A DNA stretch of 64,000 nucleotides from NCBI GenBank assembly GCA_024699855.1, contig JAMPIQ010000001.1:5828001-5892000 (forward strand), in the 5' to 3' direction. Shown here piece after piece: positions 10,825-22,366 of the stretch; within the stretch, counting starts at the first letter, position 1, and every line of letters begins with the position of its first letter. The DNA comes from Aphelenchoides besseyi (taxonomy: Eukaryota; Nematoda; Chromadorea; Rhabditida; Aphelenchoididae). The notes beneath the pieces are model-generated. The model worked only from the letters and a program-made list of their open reading frames with translations, was not told where the DNA came from and did not search any database. The translations under genes were made by a program, and so were the position numbers.

Positions 10825-12887
10825 TTACATTTCCATGTTATTGACATTGCGACGATGAGATCGGTACTGTTCGTAGCGTTTGGTTGACATGAAAAGCGTT
10901 TCGACTTCATCCAAATTACAACGATTTGTTTCACTGTAAATCGAACTGTCAATTGAAATTCTCCACGAACTTACGGAACATATTTGTAGAAGATAACCCA
11001 CGCTATGAAAGTCAAAACTGCGTACAAATAGAAAGTCCCGAAGCGTGTGATTGCCGATGAAAGTGAAAGGAAAGTCGCTGATACAATCAAATTCGCAGTC
11101 CAATTCGTGAAAGTTGAAATTGAAACACACGTTCCACGAGCCCTAAGCACACAAGTTAAGATCCTTGTAAGCTCTCACTTACCATCGAGGATAAAATTCG
11201 GCGTTCAAAGTCCACGTTAACGAAGCGTACCCACCGGAGAAACATAATCTGAAGCGAATAGTTTTGGTGGTTCAATTCATAAACTCACAAGTACAAAACC
11301 ATCAAGATCAAAGGAAGAAACGTGAATCTTGTCGAGCACGTGGTATCTTGCCATTCCAGAGTTCGATTTGTTGACGAACAAAATTGAGAATCCGTGAATG
11401 GTAAACAGTATCCCAAGCCAGTTCCCGTGGACTCACAAAAACCACAGGAATCGGACGTGACACAAAAGTCGCAATTGCTAAGAACAGATTAGTCATGAGC
11501 AGAAACAAAAACCTTTTGGATGAACAATAATCGTTAGAAATGGCCAGAGTAACCGCCGTATCACGATTGATGATCAGAAACGAAGTCCCTAAGGCAATCA
11601 GCATCAGGAAAACCCCTGTGACACTTGTAAGCAAAACCTAAAGATCTCAAGTCAAAGGTCACAATATGATCACAAACTTTTCTTCGGCCATAACGTTCAA
11701 GGCAATGAAACGGAATAAAATTGCCGCCGAAATTTACTGCCGATGTGATACACGACAACCAAATCACCACATGGTTATTTCGAATGCCGGCCGATTTTAT
11801 CAACGCTCCAGTGTAGTACATGAGTGTGTTAATTCCAGCCAACTGTTGAAACAATTGCAACGAACAACCAATGAGCAACGCTCGTAACACGTGCGGTGTC
11901 TTCCAAATCCTTCGAGTAACCTTATCGCGCTCATACGCCGCGGAGATCACGTCCAATTCAAATTTTACGTACGCCAAGTCGCCACCATAGATTTTGGTCA
12001 GAATCTACTAATTAAAACTCCAAACCGTGCGACTCACTCGTTCACTCTCTTCCGCGCCAAATTTGTAAAGATAACGTGGAGTTTCCGGCAAAAACATAAA
12101 TCCGATCAGTTGAATGAGCGCCGGCTAAAGAATCAATCAATTGAACTTGTCGCTGACTCACCAATGCAGCAAATCCGAACATCAAGCGCCAACCGTAATT
12201 GTCGACATACGAAAACCCACCGGCAACTACGTTAGCGGCCATTTGGCCAAAACAAACCATAATGTTAAAAGAAGTCCTTAAGACTAAACAGCCGCTCAGT
12301 CGCAACTTACAACATTTTTCCTCGGCAGTTCATCGGTGACGTCTCACTCACGTAGATCGGAACAATCATCGAGGCAACACCTAAAAATTGATTAAAAGTT
12401 TCCAACTCAAACTCACCAATTCCCAAACCCAAAAAGACGCGTCCGAGTAACAACATTAACTTTCCATTTGCTCCACCACAAACCAACGATCCAACAACAA
12501 AAATCAACGATGATACCAAGATCAATGGTCGTCGTCCAAAGCGATCACTCAAGCGACCAGCGAAAAGTGATCCAACAGCCGCAAACGCTAAAACCAACAT
12601 CTGAAGTCGGCTAACAAAGCTCACCGGGTGTTATTGCGACAATCCATTCTTGCCACAAATGATTAACAGTGCCCATTTGCTTGTCATTCACGACGTACAA
12701 CATTGCAGCAGAAACGATACCCGTGTCATAGCTGGAGGCCGTATTAGCCATTTAATCCGTCAGCTTACCCAAACAAAAAGCCTCCAATAACCGCCATCGT
12801 GGTCAACAGGATCACAAAGTTGGTCAACGGGGGTTCATGTTTCGGGCCATCAAAAACCTCGACCTTTTCAACATGAATTCCGACCAT
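10825..12887 (-). CDS. H+/myo-inositol cotransporter (HMIT/SLC2A13-like), copy B
   Basis: Twelve exons (12769-12887, 12625-12731, 12417-12587, 12311-12380, 12162-12276, 12038-12124, 11678-12004, 11513-11637, 11289-11477, 11183-11248, 10975-11142, 10825-10933) give 550 residues in frame. The same hallmarks appear as in copy [30 protein letters not shown] (Arg and Pro kept), [12 protein letters not shown], the Cys loop [14 protein letters not shown], and AEFYPRWARGTC. The cysteine loop is longer than in copy A and carries extra cysteines. Several introns fall at the same codons in the two copies, so they arose by tandem duplication, but copy B has additional introns and clear divergence, so the duplication is not recent. 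Confidence 0.93.
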
Positions 12888-13416
12888 TTCACAAACGTTG
12901 CAGTGAACCAAAAACTCGATCACATCAAATGAATTTGATCGCTGAAACTTTAAAAACAGTTTTTCACTGCCGACGGATTACAACCACGTGGTTCACATAA
13001 AAAGGATCGAGAGGCAAACAAAAGAACCGTCGGTTTCTATTCAATGCGTGAATTCCGAACGTGCCAATCGCAAATTAAAACGTCGAGTGAATAAAAAACT
13101 GCAATTGTTGCTGATTGTTTCCGACTCAACATGCCAATCGGCGATAAGAAAACGTTAACTCACTGACCAGTAGACAGCAAGATTCCGATAACATGTTTGC
13201 CTATTATCGAAATCTGTTTATTTCGTACGATTGAACGCTCAAATGCACTTTTAAAAATAAAGGTTCGTTTCGTCTAATAAGTTCGACCTCCATTTGACTC
13301 GACGGTTACCATCCAAATTTGAACTGTTTGATTGCGGATTGCCACTCGTGCCACACTCATTCGTTTCTGAAGCTTTCGATCGCGAAATTCTGCTGAAGCA
13401 CTAACCGTTCGAGTTA
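12888..13416. other. Intergenic
   Basis: Promoter side of HMIT copy B and 3' flank of the Srt-like receptor. An open frame on the minus strand at 13274-13585 is a shadow of the receptor's last exon. Nothing else recognised. Confidence 0.4.
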
Positions 13417-14512
13417 TCATCGTGCCTGCTTGAGTGTGAACTTTGCTGACTTTTTTGGCTTTGAAAACGCGCCACAGAGATCGTCGAATTTCGCTGAACG
13501 TCTCTTCAACAACACCACAGAATTCACAGCCCACCTGCTCATTATCAAATTCAAATACGGTGGTAGAATGCAAATGAGAATCCATTCTACGCGAAAATGA
13601 TTACTAAGCCGAGACAGACTTACCAAAGTTCAGAAGTGCTTGGACCTTGACTCTTCCGTTCCAATCCAAATTCCACAGAATTATGTTTGAGATGGAGAGA
13701 AAGTAAATCAAACATGTTTGTGCAAATAACCGCAATTCCATAGATCCCACGTGTGATCTCTAAAAGCAATTAAGACCTGTATATTGTCGAACACACCCGA
13801 TAGATCAAGATTAGTGCCGTAATAATACACAGAAAGCCGCCGAATGACATGAAAAACGTTTCGCCATTAGCCAGAAATGTCACGATTTTTGAGTCAGTAC
13901 CGATTCCCGTCCAGCCCATGAAGTCAATGTCAAAGTGAAGATACCTTCCACCTTTCCAATAGGCAAAAGTATAGAGAAAAGACAACAAATAAGATAGGAC
14001 GATTGGAGTCTAAAGGTCCGATTCGAATATTTTCGCAGCCTTCAAACTCACGTCGAAGTATTTCACATCATTTTCCTGTGAGATGTTTGTCTGCATGATA
14101 ATCCATAAGCGATTTGACGCCAAGAACAACTGCAAAAACATCATCGACTCCCAAGCGGTTTCGATCAAAATCCCCAGAATCAAATTCAAGTTCTGGGGTA
14201 TCGGTTTCTCGAAAACAACAACAAAACCGGTGAACAAGTGAATTGCAGTTTGAATCGCGTCGGCAACGCCCATGAACAACATGATCCTGAAAACGATCGT
14301 TGAAACCAAAGAGCACAGGGTTATTTCTGGCCCAAAACTTACCGTAACGTTATTCGTTGTCGGAACGTGGGAATTCGACAAATCGCCTTCAAATTCGTAT
14401 TCATTCCCAAAGATACGTGACTTACAATCCCAACAAACAAGTGAATGACGATTGTCGGCAACGTGAAAAGAATATAAATTAACCCGAAAATCTTATACCA
14501 AACTCTCTCCAT
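13417..14512 (-). CDS. Serpentine chemoreceptor, Srt-like, seven transmembrane
   Basis: Six exons (14426-14512, 14343-14386, 14052-14286, 13797-14009, 13624-13759, 13417-13586) splice to 294 residues. Seven hydrophobic segments are visible, beginning with the segment after MERVWYKIFG and ending with the seventh, WILICILPPYLNLIM, followed by a basic cytoplasmic tail. The segment RIMLFMGVADAIQ after the first loop matches the nematode Srt/Srx type of 7TM chemoreceptor (inference by pattern). Expected role is G-protein-coupled sensing of environmental chemicals in ciliated neurons. All splice sites are canonical and nothing suggests a pseudogene. Confidence 0.8.
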
Positions 14513-14747
14513 CACAATTCATTGAATCAAACCGTACACCAACTGCCGTCTAAGACTCACAACCTTTCGTTCTCATTTCTTATGGACAGCGAATTCAATT
14601 CACCTGTCTAATCGGATTTTCGAATTTCAGTTCGCGGAAAATCAAATTCTGTCAATGAAAATTAACAGCGTTTATTCGTCCTTATGGTTTCGTAAAAGTA
14701 ACTGCAGCGTAAATCCTCAACGGCGTTTTCAAATGGCGCACAATCTC

Positions 14748-15162
14748 TCAACGACGTCCGAGACCACCACCTGGAAAAAGCGAAACGCGGTTTCAACGTC
14801 CTGAGTCACGTCACTTACCGGCCAAAACGTCGAAGGAGTTGTGGTATTGACGTTTGTGCTTCAACTCGGGAGCCTACAAAAAATCAGAATCTTACAGACG
14901 CAAAAGAACTCACCGGCGCAAACTTCAAATCGTTTTTGTAGTCGCGAACGGCGTCGGCCACGGTTTTCAGAAGTTGCTGATCCACGACGAACTCATCAGC
15001 CGGTTGACGGCCGTAGAAGAAGTGCTCTTTGAAGGGCGCAAGAAAGAAGTTGCGATTCGAAGTGACGGCCGACTGAAAAGAAAGAATTCAGAATCAATCA
15101 AACTTCTCGTTTCTCACCGTCATCGTAACCACAGACAGAATCAAGAGAATCGCAAAGTACAT
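14748..15162 (-). CDS. Neuropeptide precursor ending in an amidated FDVLAGGGL peptide (NLP-5-like)
   Basis: Four exons (15118-15162, 14914-15072, 14819-14873, 14748-14770) give 93 residues. Residues 1-17 are a signal peptide. A long pro-segment follows, then KHKR, then the candidate peptide QYHNSFDVLAGGGL, then GRR and stop. KR upstream and GRR downstream are standard prohormone convertase and amidation signals, so one amidated peptide at the very C terminus is expected. The FD-x-L-x-G-x-G-L ending resembles C. elegans NLP-5 type peptides (FDSLGGMGLamide), considered allatostatin-A/buccalin-like. A single copy per precursor differs from multi-copy NLP-5, so orthology is uncertain while the peptide-precursor call is firm. 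Confidence 0.75.
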
Positions 15163-16875
15163 TTTGGCAAATGACAGAAATGCGCCATTGGCCGCGGGCT
15201 TTGTCGCGGCGCCGTGCTTCGAATTTCAATTTCGACGTTTTTTGCCGACAGTCACGATTTTGCGTGATCTGCATTCCGGACGTCGAGTGGACACCTCGAC
15301 GTCAGAAGCGGCAAAAATTGGAGTTCCGAACACAAAACTCCAACGACAAGAAAAACACGGGAATTTGCAGCTTAATGACCGGATATATTTGAATTGCTGG
15401 CGAGTTCCACTACACGAATCACAAGTCTTGAAATCTACGCGTCGATTAAACGACATGCTGCTAGACAACGACTCTCGAAGACTCACTTTAACAGTCAGTT
15501 GCGCCCACGCCAAAACAATGTTTGTCAGAAGGTTGATGAACCAAACTGATCAGAAGTCGATAATGCGCGAAAAAAGCCAAAACTTTTTTTGATCGAAAAC
15601 ACCGCCGACAGGTAGTAGTGCATCAGGAACGCTGATTTCAATCTTCGGATTAGTTTGCGCGCTCGTCATCCACAAACTTGTTTTACAGCCCACGAACTTT
15701 TCTTAAAGTGCTCGGACGCTCTGAACGTTCGAGTCGTCAAAAAACGCGTTCGATCTTACGCTCCGGGATTCAATGACCTTAATTTGCGTCCACAACGTCC
15801 GATCAACGACGGTCTAGAAAAAAACTGGTCATCAGTTTGTACGTGACCACAAGCGTGGTTTTTAGTGTCACTCCACACTGCAGACTTCGAGACGCCAAAA
15901 ACATTTCTTTCATGCGCAAACAAGCGCACACAAACTTCACTCTTGTACATTCCATTAGTTCCTTTCCATTGGGGTTCCAACTTTTTACAAAACTTTCAAT
16001 CGTTCCTTCTCCTGGGTCTTCAGGTCGTTGAGTCGTTCGGTGAACACGCAAACAGGAAACTTTTTTGATGTTCCCATTCGAACGCCCTGACTCCTGGTTG
16101 ATCGATCGGTCCGTTGGGTTCATAAGTAATCAAAACAACGACTTCATTCTTGTCATTTTTCGATCGACTTGATTGTAAACACTTCAACTCACCTTTTCGG
16201 GTTCGATCGCCAAGCGGAAGCAAAAGTGCATTGACTGTGTTGTCGCAAATCAAATTATCTTGTGGTCAATCCAAAAGTCGATTCAGCGTTCGTGTAAACA
16301 CCGCGATTTACTCGTTCGCCATCAATTGACCGAGCAGACAATTTTCCGCCAAGCTCATTTGTCTACGATTCAGAAACGAAAATACTTAGCGAGGTTATTG
16401 ATAACATCGCTTCGTATCCTTGTACCAATTAAACTTCTTTATGTTGCTTCTGACGTGACCAATCGACTTGATCAGTAAGGTGCCTCTCGATTTACAATCA
16501 TTGAATAATCGACTTCAAATTTTCTTGCTAACATCACGATCAATTTCCACCATTGACTTGTTCAAAATGTTTTTTGCATCATCACGTTTTTGGATGCAAA
16601 TCCGAAACTCTTCAGTTCAAAGTACTCCTTTTGATTTGTTCTTATTTCTGCTTTGTAGTCAAGAGCTTATTGCGTGTTTTCGGAATACCGTTTTTCCGCG
16701 TTGTCACCTACGATTTAGTTTTAGATGACCGGCGATTGTGTTTGATTAGTTACACGATATCCGCAGCGTTTCTAAACCTCCTAAAGCCGAAGATCAACTT
16801 TCTTTTTGCGAAAAAACTCCCAACAACGAATCGCCCTCCCGTTCATTCAGTTAAACTCGTTTATCACCTTCGACC
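15163..16875. other. Gene-poor interval; unresolved minus-strand coding candidate 15985-16372
   Basis: Most of this interval shows no convincing gene. On the minus strand, exon-like blocks at about 16318-16372 (MSLAENCLLGQLMAN...), 16187-16236 and 15985-16095 can be spliced with GT-AG sites. Two different frames stay open: one ends in SPNDSTT, the other reads MHFCFRLAIEPEK then FPVCVFTERLNDLK and KERLKVL. I cannot choose between them or name a family. The right end holds the promoter region of the peptide transporter. Confidence 0.25.
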
Positions 16876-19366
16876 ATGTCGAAAGTAGCCGACTACCCCA
16901 AGGGAGTGTTTTTTATGTTGGGAAATGAAGTCTGTGAACGGTTCACGTATCATGGACTGCGCGCCATTTTGACTTTGTATCTGATTACCGAATTGGGATT
17001 TGCAGAAAGGTAGGTACCATATTTAGACCGAAGACCATGCATTTCAGTGATGCCTACTTTTCTTATCATCTCTACTTATCTCTGGCCTATTTTGCTCCAC
17101 TTATCGGCTCAATTTTGGCTGACAACTATTTCGGACGATTTCAAGTGATCTTGAAAGTGAGTTTCGACCTTGCATTTCCTAATCGCTTTTAGGGTTCAAT
17201 CGTCTACCTGGTCGGCGTCTGCTGTGTTTCGTTCGGTTCATTGTATCTTTTGGACATTAACATTCGATACATTTCAACATTTTGTGGTCTTTTTATTTTG
17301 GCTTTAGCCACCGGATCAATCAAACCGAATTTATCGGCTTTTGCAGCCGATCAATTTGAAGAATCGCAACGAGCAGCACGAACACAGTTCTTCTCGTTTT
17401 TTTATTTTGCCATTAATGTAAGTGAATAACGTCAAAAGTTATATCAAATGTGAAGGTTGGTTCCTTGAGCTCCGTATTGATCACACCGCTGTTGCGTGGT
17501 CGAGTCAAATGCTTTGGCTCGGAATATTGTTTTCCGTTGGCGTTTGGAGTACCCGCCGTGTTTATGTTTGCTGCTTTTCTGATCTTTATTGCCGGCTACA
17601 AATATTACAAGATTCGTCCGGCCGACAAAGGAAACCCAATCTTCCAAGTGAGTAACCCAATCATTGTGTTCTAATCCAACGTCAAGGTTTTCAAATGCAT
17701 TTTCTTGTCTGCTTATCGTCGGTTAACTTGTCCGCGAGATCCAACGAAACGTGATTGGCTTGACTATGCGCCTCGACAATTCGATTCTGGACTCGTGGCC
17801 GGAGTTCGATCATTCTTGGCGATTTTAGTTGTTTTCTTCCCAATTCCGTTCTATTTTGCTTTGGGTGATCAACAGGTTTGTTAGCATTGTTTTGTTCACT
17901 CTAGCAATCATTATTAGGGTTCTACTTGGGTTGTACAAGCGAGAGCAATGGATGGCCGAGTTGGACCGATTACCGTGCTTCCCGGCAAGTTGTGTTTGTA
18001 TCATGTATCTTAATTATAGCATTTAGATCAAATGAACATTTTCAATTCTCTCTCTGTTCTTCTCACTATTCTACTATTTGAAGCGTGGATCTATCCGGCT
18101 GTCAACAAGATTTTCAAGTTGACTCCGTTGCGTAAGATTGCTCTCGGCGGAATCTTAACCGGAGTTGCTTTCGTGATGTCTGGTTTTTTGCAGGTAAGTG
18201 CTCAACAAATTCACGTAGTACTCGTGTTTGCAGTTACAAATTAACTCAACTCTAGAGCCGTTACCATCGGATGGCTACTCGTTCTTGCAACTGATGGGCA
18301 ACGAGGAGTTTTTCGGCGGCGGAACAAAATTGAATTCCGGGCGTAACATTCTACCTTCGGGTCCATTGGACTTGACAACAAATGGACAACATTTCAATGT
18401 CTCTTTGGATTCTGGAAATGGTTATGCAATGTCCGTCTACAAACGAAACGACGATAAGTGAGTATTCGGAAAGTGTCACTAATTTTCTCAGAATTTCGAT
18501 TTCAACATTCCCCTACAAATGTCAGAAACCGCCGAATGGAAAGACGCGAATTGTAAGTTGAGTTCCAATATCACCATTCTCGATTTTCAGTACTTATCTG
18601 TTGATCCCGAATCCCAACTCGTTGGTCAACAGTTGAGAGTGGTTGATACATCGGGAAAAGTTGTGACCGAGAAAAAAATAGAACCGGGAGCTGCCATTGA
18701 AATTCAACCCGCATTCTTTGGTGCACCCGACTACAAACTTCAGTACGGAGATCACGAGCGGTAATTTCCAAACTTCAATTAACCAATAACTCCATTACAG
18801 CAATTTCTATGCTCAAATGGGAGCCACCGAGATTTTGGATCTTCAGACCGATGAGTCGGTAGTTGTAGTTCGCGCGAATCAAATCAAAATTTACTGGCAA
18901 ATCCCGCAGATCTACGTGATTGCTGTAGGGGAAGTGTTAGTTTCGGTAAGTAACTTATCACTCCAACTAAACGAAGTTTAAGGTTACTGGTCTCGAGTTT
19001 GCTTATTCCCAATCCTCCCCGTCGATGAAATCCGTTCTGCAGGTAAAAATAATTTGACAGCTTCTAACCTTCCGGTTAAGGCCGTTTGGCATCTTTGTAA
19101 TTTTGCTGGTAACGTTATTGACATGGTAATCAGCGGATCGCACATCGTGGCCGATCCGGCCATGGAGCTGTTTATCTACGCCGGTGAGATCAATTGACCC
19201 TTCGAAACAACTTTCGATTTCAGGTCTGATGTTCGCGGTAATGGTCGTCTTCATTGTTCTCGCTATTCGCTACAAATACGTCGATCCGTCGGTGTTTGAG
19301 TCGCAAGAGATTCCGATCGGTTCGTTCCCACCGCCCGTAGAGTTATCAACGCATAAAAACGAGTGA
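16876..19366 (+). CDS. Proton-coupled oligopeptide transporter (PEPT/SLC15, POT family)
   Basis: Fourteen exons (16876-17009, 17048-17156, 17193-17417, 17456-17647, 17687-17875, 17918-17984, 18027-18193, 18234-18457, 18492-18552, 18591-18760, 18801-18945, 18983-19042, 19081-19183, 19224-19366) give 662 residues. POT hallmarks are clear: NEVCERFTYHGLRAIL in helix 1, SILADNYFGRF, the GSIKPNLSAFAADQF signature, FYFAINVGSL, the FYFALGDQQGSTW helix-7 region, and GLEFAYSQSSPSMKSVLQA near the end. A large extracellular beta-rich segment lies between helices 9 and 10, as in animal PEPTs. Expected role is H+-driven di- and tripeptide uptake, intestinal in C. elegans. Exon 6 ends with a GC donor (CCCG/GCAAGT) while all other introns are GT-AG. 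AATAAA follows near 19428. Confidence 0.96.
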
Positions 19367-19701
19367 AATGTCTTGTGAATTTGTACAGAAAAATCATCAA
19401 TTTTCAGTTGTGCATAATCTTAATAAGAATAAACGCAATAATCACACTGTCTTGAAGATGGAATTAGCCCTCAAGTTTCAAAGTCTACAGCGGTTGCTTG
19501 AAGATCATAGGCACAAAAAGTTTAAAAACTCCACCGAATTCATCGACTGAAGGTTTCAACTTCGCTCCACCGCAAGCAACTCAATAGTTGCAAACAGCGT
19601 TCTTGAGCTCTAAAGAGCTCGTCGCCACTCCTTTTCGGTCCAATAAAACTTTCCGCATTTTCACTACGACGTCGAAAACCGAACAAATTCCACTGGAGAA
19701 A

Positions 19702-20204
19702 ATGAGCGACGATCCGGACGGCGGTTGTCGTGACGTGAGTGAAAGTAAGTCCCGTTCAAGAGCGTCAACTACTTCACAGTTCCAGGCATAATGCAGATGA
19801 TTCGACCGTCAGTAAGTCCACGAATTTTCTTTTTTCTGATGTTTTTCAGGTCGAGAAACTGGACACCCAAGTGAAGAACACACGCAAATCGCAGATCTCG
19901 TTGATTGCCGATGTCAATCAAATCGCTGAACGTAAGTTCCCGACCTACTCGTTTGATTTCGCTCAGTTTTGAAACAAATCAATGACAATCAACTGCAAAT
20001 GCCGTTTGATTTGGAAAAGTTCGTGAGGAAATTGGACGACAGTCAGAAACGGCGAGTTCCGGGTTTTGTTCTTCATTTCGATTTGTTTATTGGGTTTTTA
20101 GATTAACAAGTTTGTCCACACGAATGACCGCTATTCACGATCGTATTTCGCAGCTGCAACGCCAAATCGCGCGTGAGACGTTTCGACACAAGAACGAGGA
20201 TTAG
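19702..20204 (+). CDS. snpn-1: Snapin (BLOC-1/BORC subunit)
   Basis: Exons 19702-19744, 19780-19811, 19850-19931, 19967-20051 and 20102-20204 give 114 residues, close to the family's usual 110-140. The protein is almost all coiled coil: MQMIRPSVEKLDTQVKNTRK, then heptads through DVNQIAELLKQINDNQ, and a C terminus RISQLQRQIARETFRHKNED whose ARETxR segment matches snapin. Snapin links SNAREs, BLOC-1 and BORC and acts in lysosome-related organelle and synaptic vesicle traffic. The last intron needs a GC donor (AAACG/GCGAGT) to keep the snapin frame; using the adjacent GT would give an unrelated short tail. The stop lies 26 nt from the stop of the convergent receptor gene. Confidence 0.85.
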
Positions 20205-20230
20205 CCGTCGGTTTCTCCCTTTCCACTGCT

Positions 20231-21516
20231 TCACCATTGTTGTTCGAAATGTTTCCAATAAAGATCGGCATCATAGACACAACGCGATTGCGGTCGAATC
20301 TTCGCTTCGGCACACGAGAAATCGGCCAGAAACGACTTTCGCATCGCGTCGTATTTAGCAATCACGTAGACAACGAAGTACTGAAACCTTCTGCTCATTC
20401 AACCTCTCTAGTCCGTGACTTACAACTCCGTAGCCAATGGGAATTAGATACAAAAACTGAACGTTCGAATCGGCGAAGTAAATGAACGGAAGCGAGAAAA
20501 CGCTGAAGATCGAAATTTCTGCGTTGGAATCTCAAAACTTACGCCAGCAAATTCAATGAACCCAAACCAACAAATGCGGGAACAAGGAACCGTAGGGTTC
20601 GTACGTTCTCCGAGTACTAAAAACGTCGTTTTGAATTCGTATTTTCAACTCACCTGATATCGAGCCGACAAGTTGGTTGAAAGATGAATTGTTTTCATCA
20701 GCACATTGTAGCGGTACAAATACACCAAGATCTTAGCACAAAATCAAAAATACTTTTTTTGGGAACTTACGATCGCTGATAAGCAGAAAATGAAACCGAT
20801 CAAGATCCTGAAAGAACGTTACGTTGAAGTCCGTAGAGTCATACCAAATGATCGGAAAGAAGTTTGGATGCAAGTGAATGAACTGACACGAAAAGTCGGA
20901 TTGCGTAACGATAAAAAGTCCCGAATTCAAGTCGTAGGCCATTAGAGTAGTTGCAAGTCCAAAACAAAAGATATGCTAAAAACGATTAGACGGTATCTAT
21001 CCATCAATCACTCACCGTTCCTCCAACAATCCAAATTCCGACATTCGCCGTGCGCTCAGAGTATGTTTTGATCATGATTGTGGCACAGAAACGCTCGGCA
21101 GCCACCCACAAAGGACTGAAAAGATTTCCATCAATCAAACTCGACAATCTTACCAAAATGCCGAGATGAAGATTCCCGCATCGTGAAGCAGTTTAAAGAA
21201 CAAACAAAACAAATTGGTCACAATCAACGGCTTTTCCACCGCATCGTTGACCAGATCCCCTATAAACCTTATCAATGTCAGCAATCCGAACTTACCGATT
21301 CGTCCCACAGCAACGAAAAAGTACTGGGTAACTTTGAAACACTAAAGCCCAAAAGAAAATGATTGAAACTAATCGAAATCTCACCAAAATAATCCGCAGA
21401 TTTGCGTGTATCAACGTAATGTTCTTCAAACGCCAAACGAAATAGGAACCCAAAATAAAATGCACGAAGTAGCCGAAGAACTCGAAAATCACCAAAACTC
21501 GATCCAACTCTTCCAT
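20231..21516 (-). CDS. Serpentine chemoreceptor, Sre class
   Basis: Ten exons (21385-21516, 21296-21341, 21154-21259, 21016-21115, 20845-20975, 20771-20807, 20654-20731, 20543-20616, 20424-20502, 20231-20380) give 310 residues. Class features: HANLRIIL after the first membrane segment, AERFCATIMIKTY after the third, a seven-helix layout, and a C terminus ending DLYWKHFEQQW, resembling Sre tails. Frame requires the 37-nt intron 20808-20844, whose removal restores the membrane helix ILIGFIFCLSAI. It converges tail to tail with snapin, leaving room for only overlapping 3' UTRs. Expected role is chemosensation. Confidence 0.88.
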
Positions 21517-21837
21517 CTTCCAATCACTTAAGAAGCTTCTCAGTGGAAAGATTGAAGAACAACTTTTTTATCGCAACTTTTAACTTCACTCCAATCCATC
21601 TGTTGCATTTAACACTTTTCTTGGCATTTCTATTCAACTCCTCCTTTCAACTCAATCTCTTCGCCTATTCATTCCATTCAAATTGTTTTACGTAAATCGA
21701 CCATTGACGCACATCCTCCCTCCTCGACGAGTTAATCGGATTAAACGATGAAAACTGCTCGGTCAACTCAAAAATAATTTATTGGCAAAAGGTAAGGACA
21801 ACACAAAAGAGATGTACACTTTCGCTTAACCGGTCGT

Positions 21838-22366
21838 CTATTTCGGATGACCGCCACCACAAGCCGGCGGTTTGACTGAAAGAACGGAAATGAAAAAATC
21901 AAAATCGAAAAACCGACCCTGTGATTGACCGTGATATTCTCCCGGTTTCTTGGCGTCGATTCGAATCGCATGAATTCCGTTTTGCATCTCCGTTTCGAGA
22001 ACTTTGTTGACCATACGTTGACGCTAATCGCAATTTAAATGCCAGTAGAGTTTGATACTTACGTCCAAATGTTTCAAGCCGTCGAATTTGTCCGAAACGA
22101 TCTGAACACGAAAATGAGCTTCGGTGCCTGAAATCACAAGTCAAAAAGCCCACAGATTCAAACAACCCGAAGGAACGTTGTGCAGACGAGATTCACATTC
22201 CACTTCCAAATGAACGGGCTAAAAGTTTTGGGGCCTTTGACGTCGATTGAATGTACAACTCACTTGAAAGAAGTCGGTCAATTTTTGACGAATCACACTG
22301 AAAACCAAATTACGCATCGTCGAAATCAGCTTACCGAGTCAACTGGCCGTCATCAACGGTCGACAT
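21838..22366 (-). CDS. BolA-like protein
   Basis: Six exons (22335-22366, 22264-22297, 22167-22218, 22063-22127, 21918-22023, 21838-21875) give 108 residues. The whole BolA fold is readable: an N-terminal helix with VIRQKL, PVHLEVECESRLHNV, GTEAHFRVQIVSDKF with the FDG turn, RQRMVN, and IHAIRIDAKKPGEY. The tail PPACGGGHPK adds Cys and His that could serve as ligands. BolA proteins pair with monothiol glutaredoxins in [2Fe-2S] handling; the BOLA1 versus BOLA3 type cannot be assigned with confidence by eye. All introns are canonical and 37-45 nt long. Confidence 0.9.

Noticed and set aside
15164..15592. 142-residue plus-strand frame beside the neuropeptide gene
   Set aside because: Antisense or upstream of the neuropeptide start, no homology, and no splice or start context.
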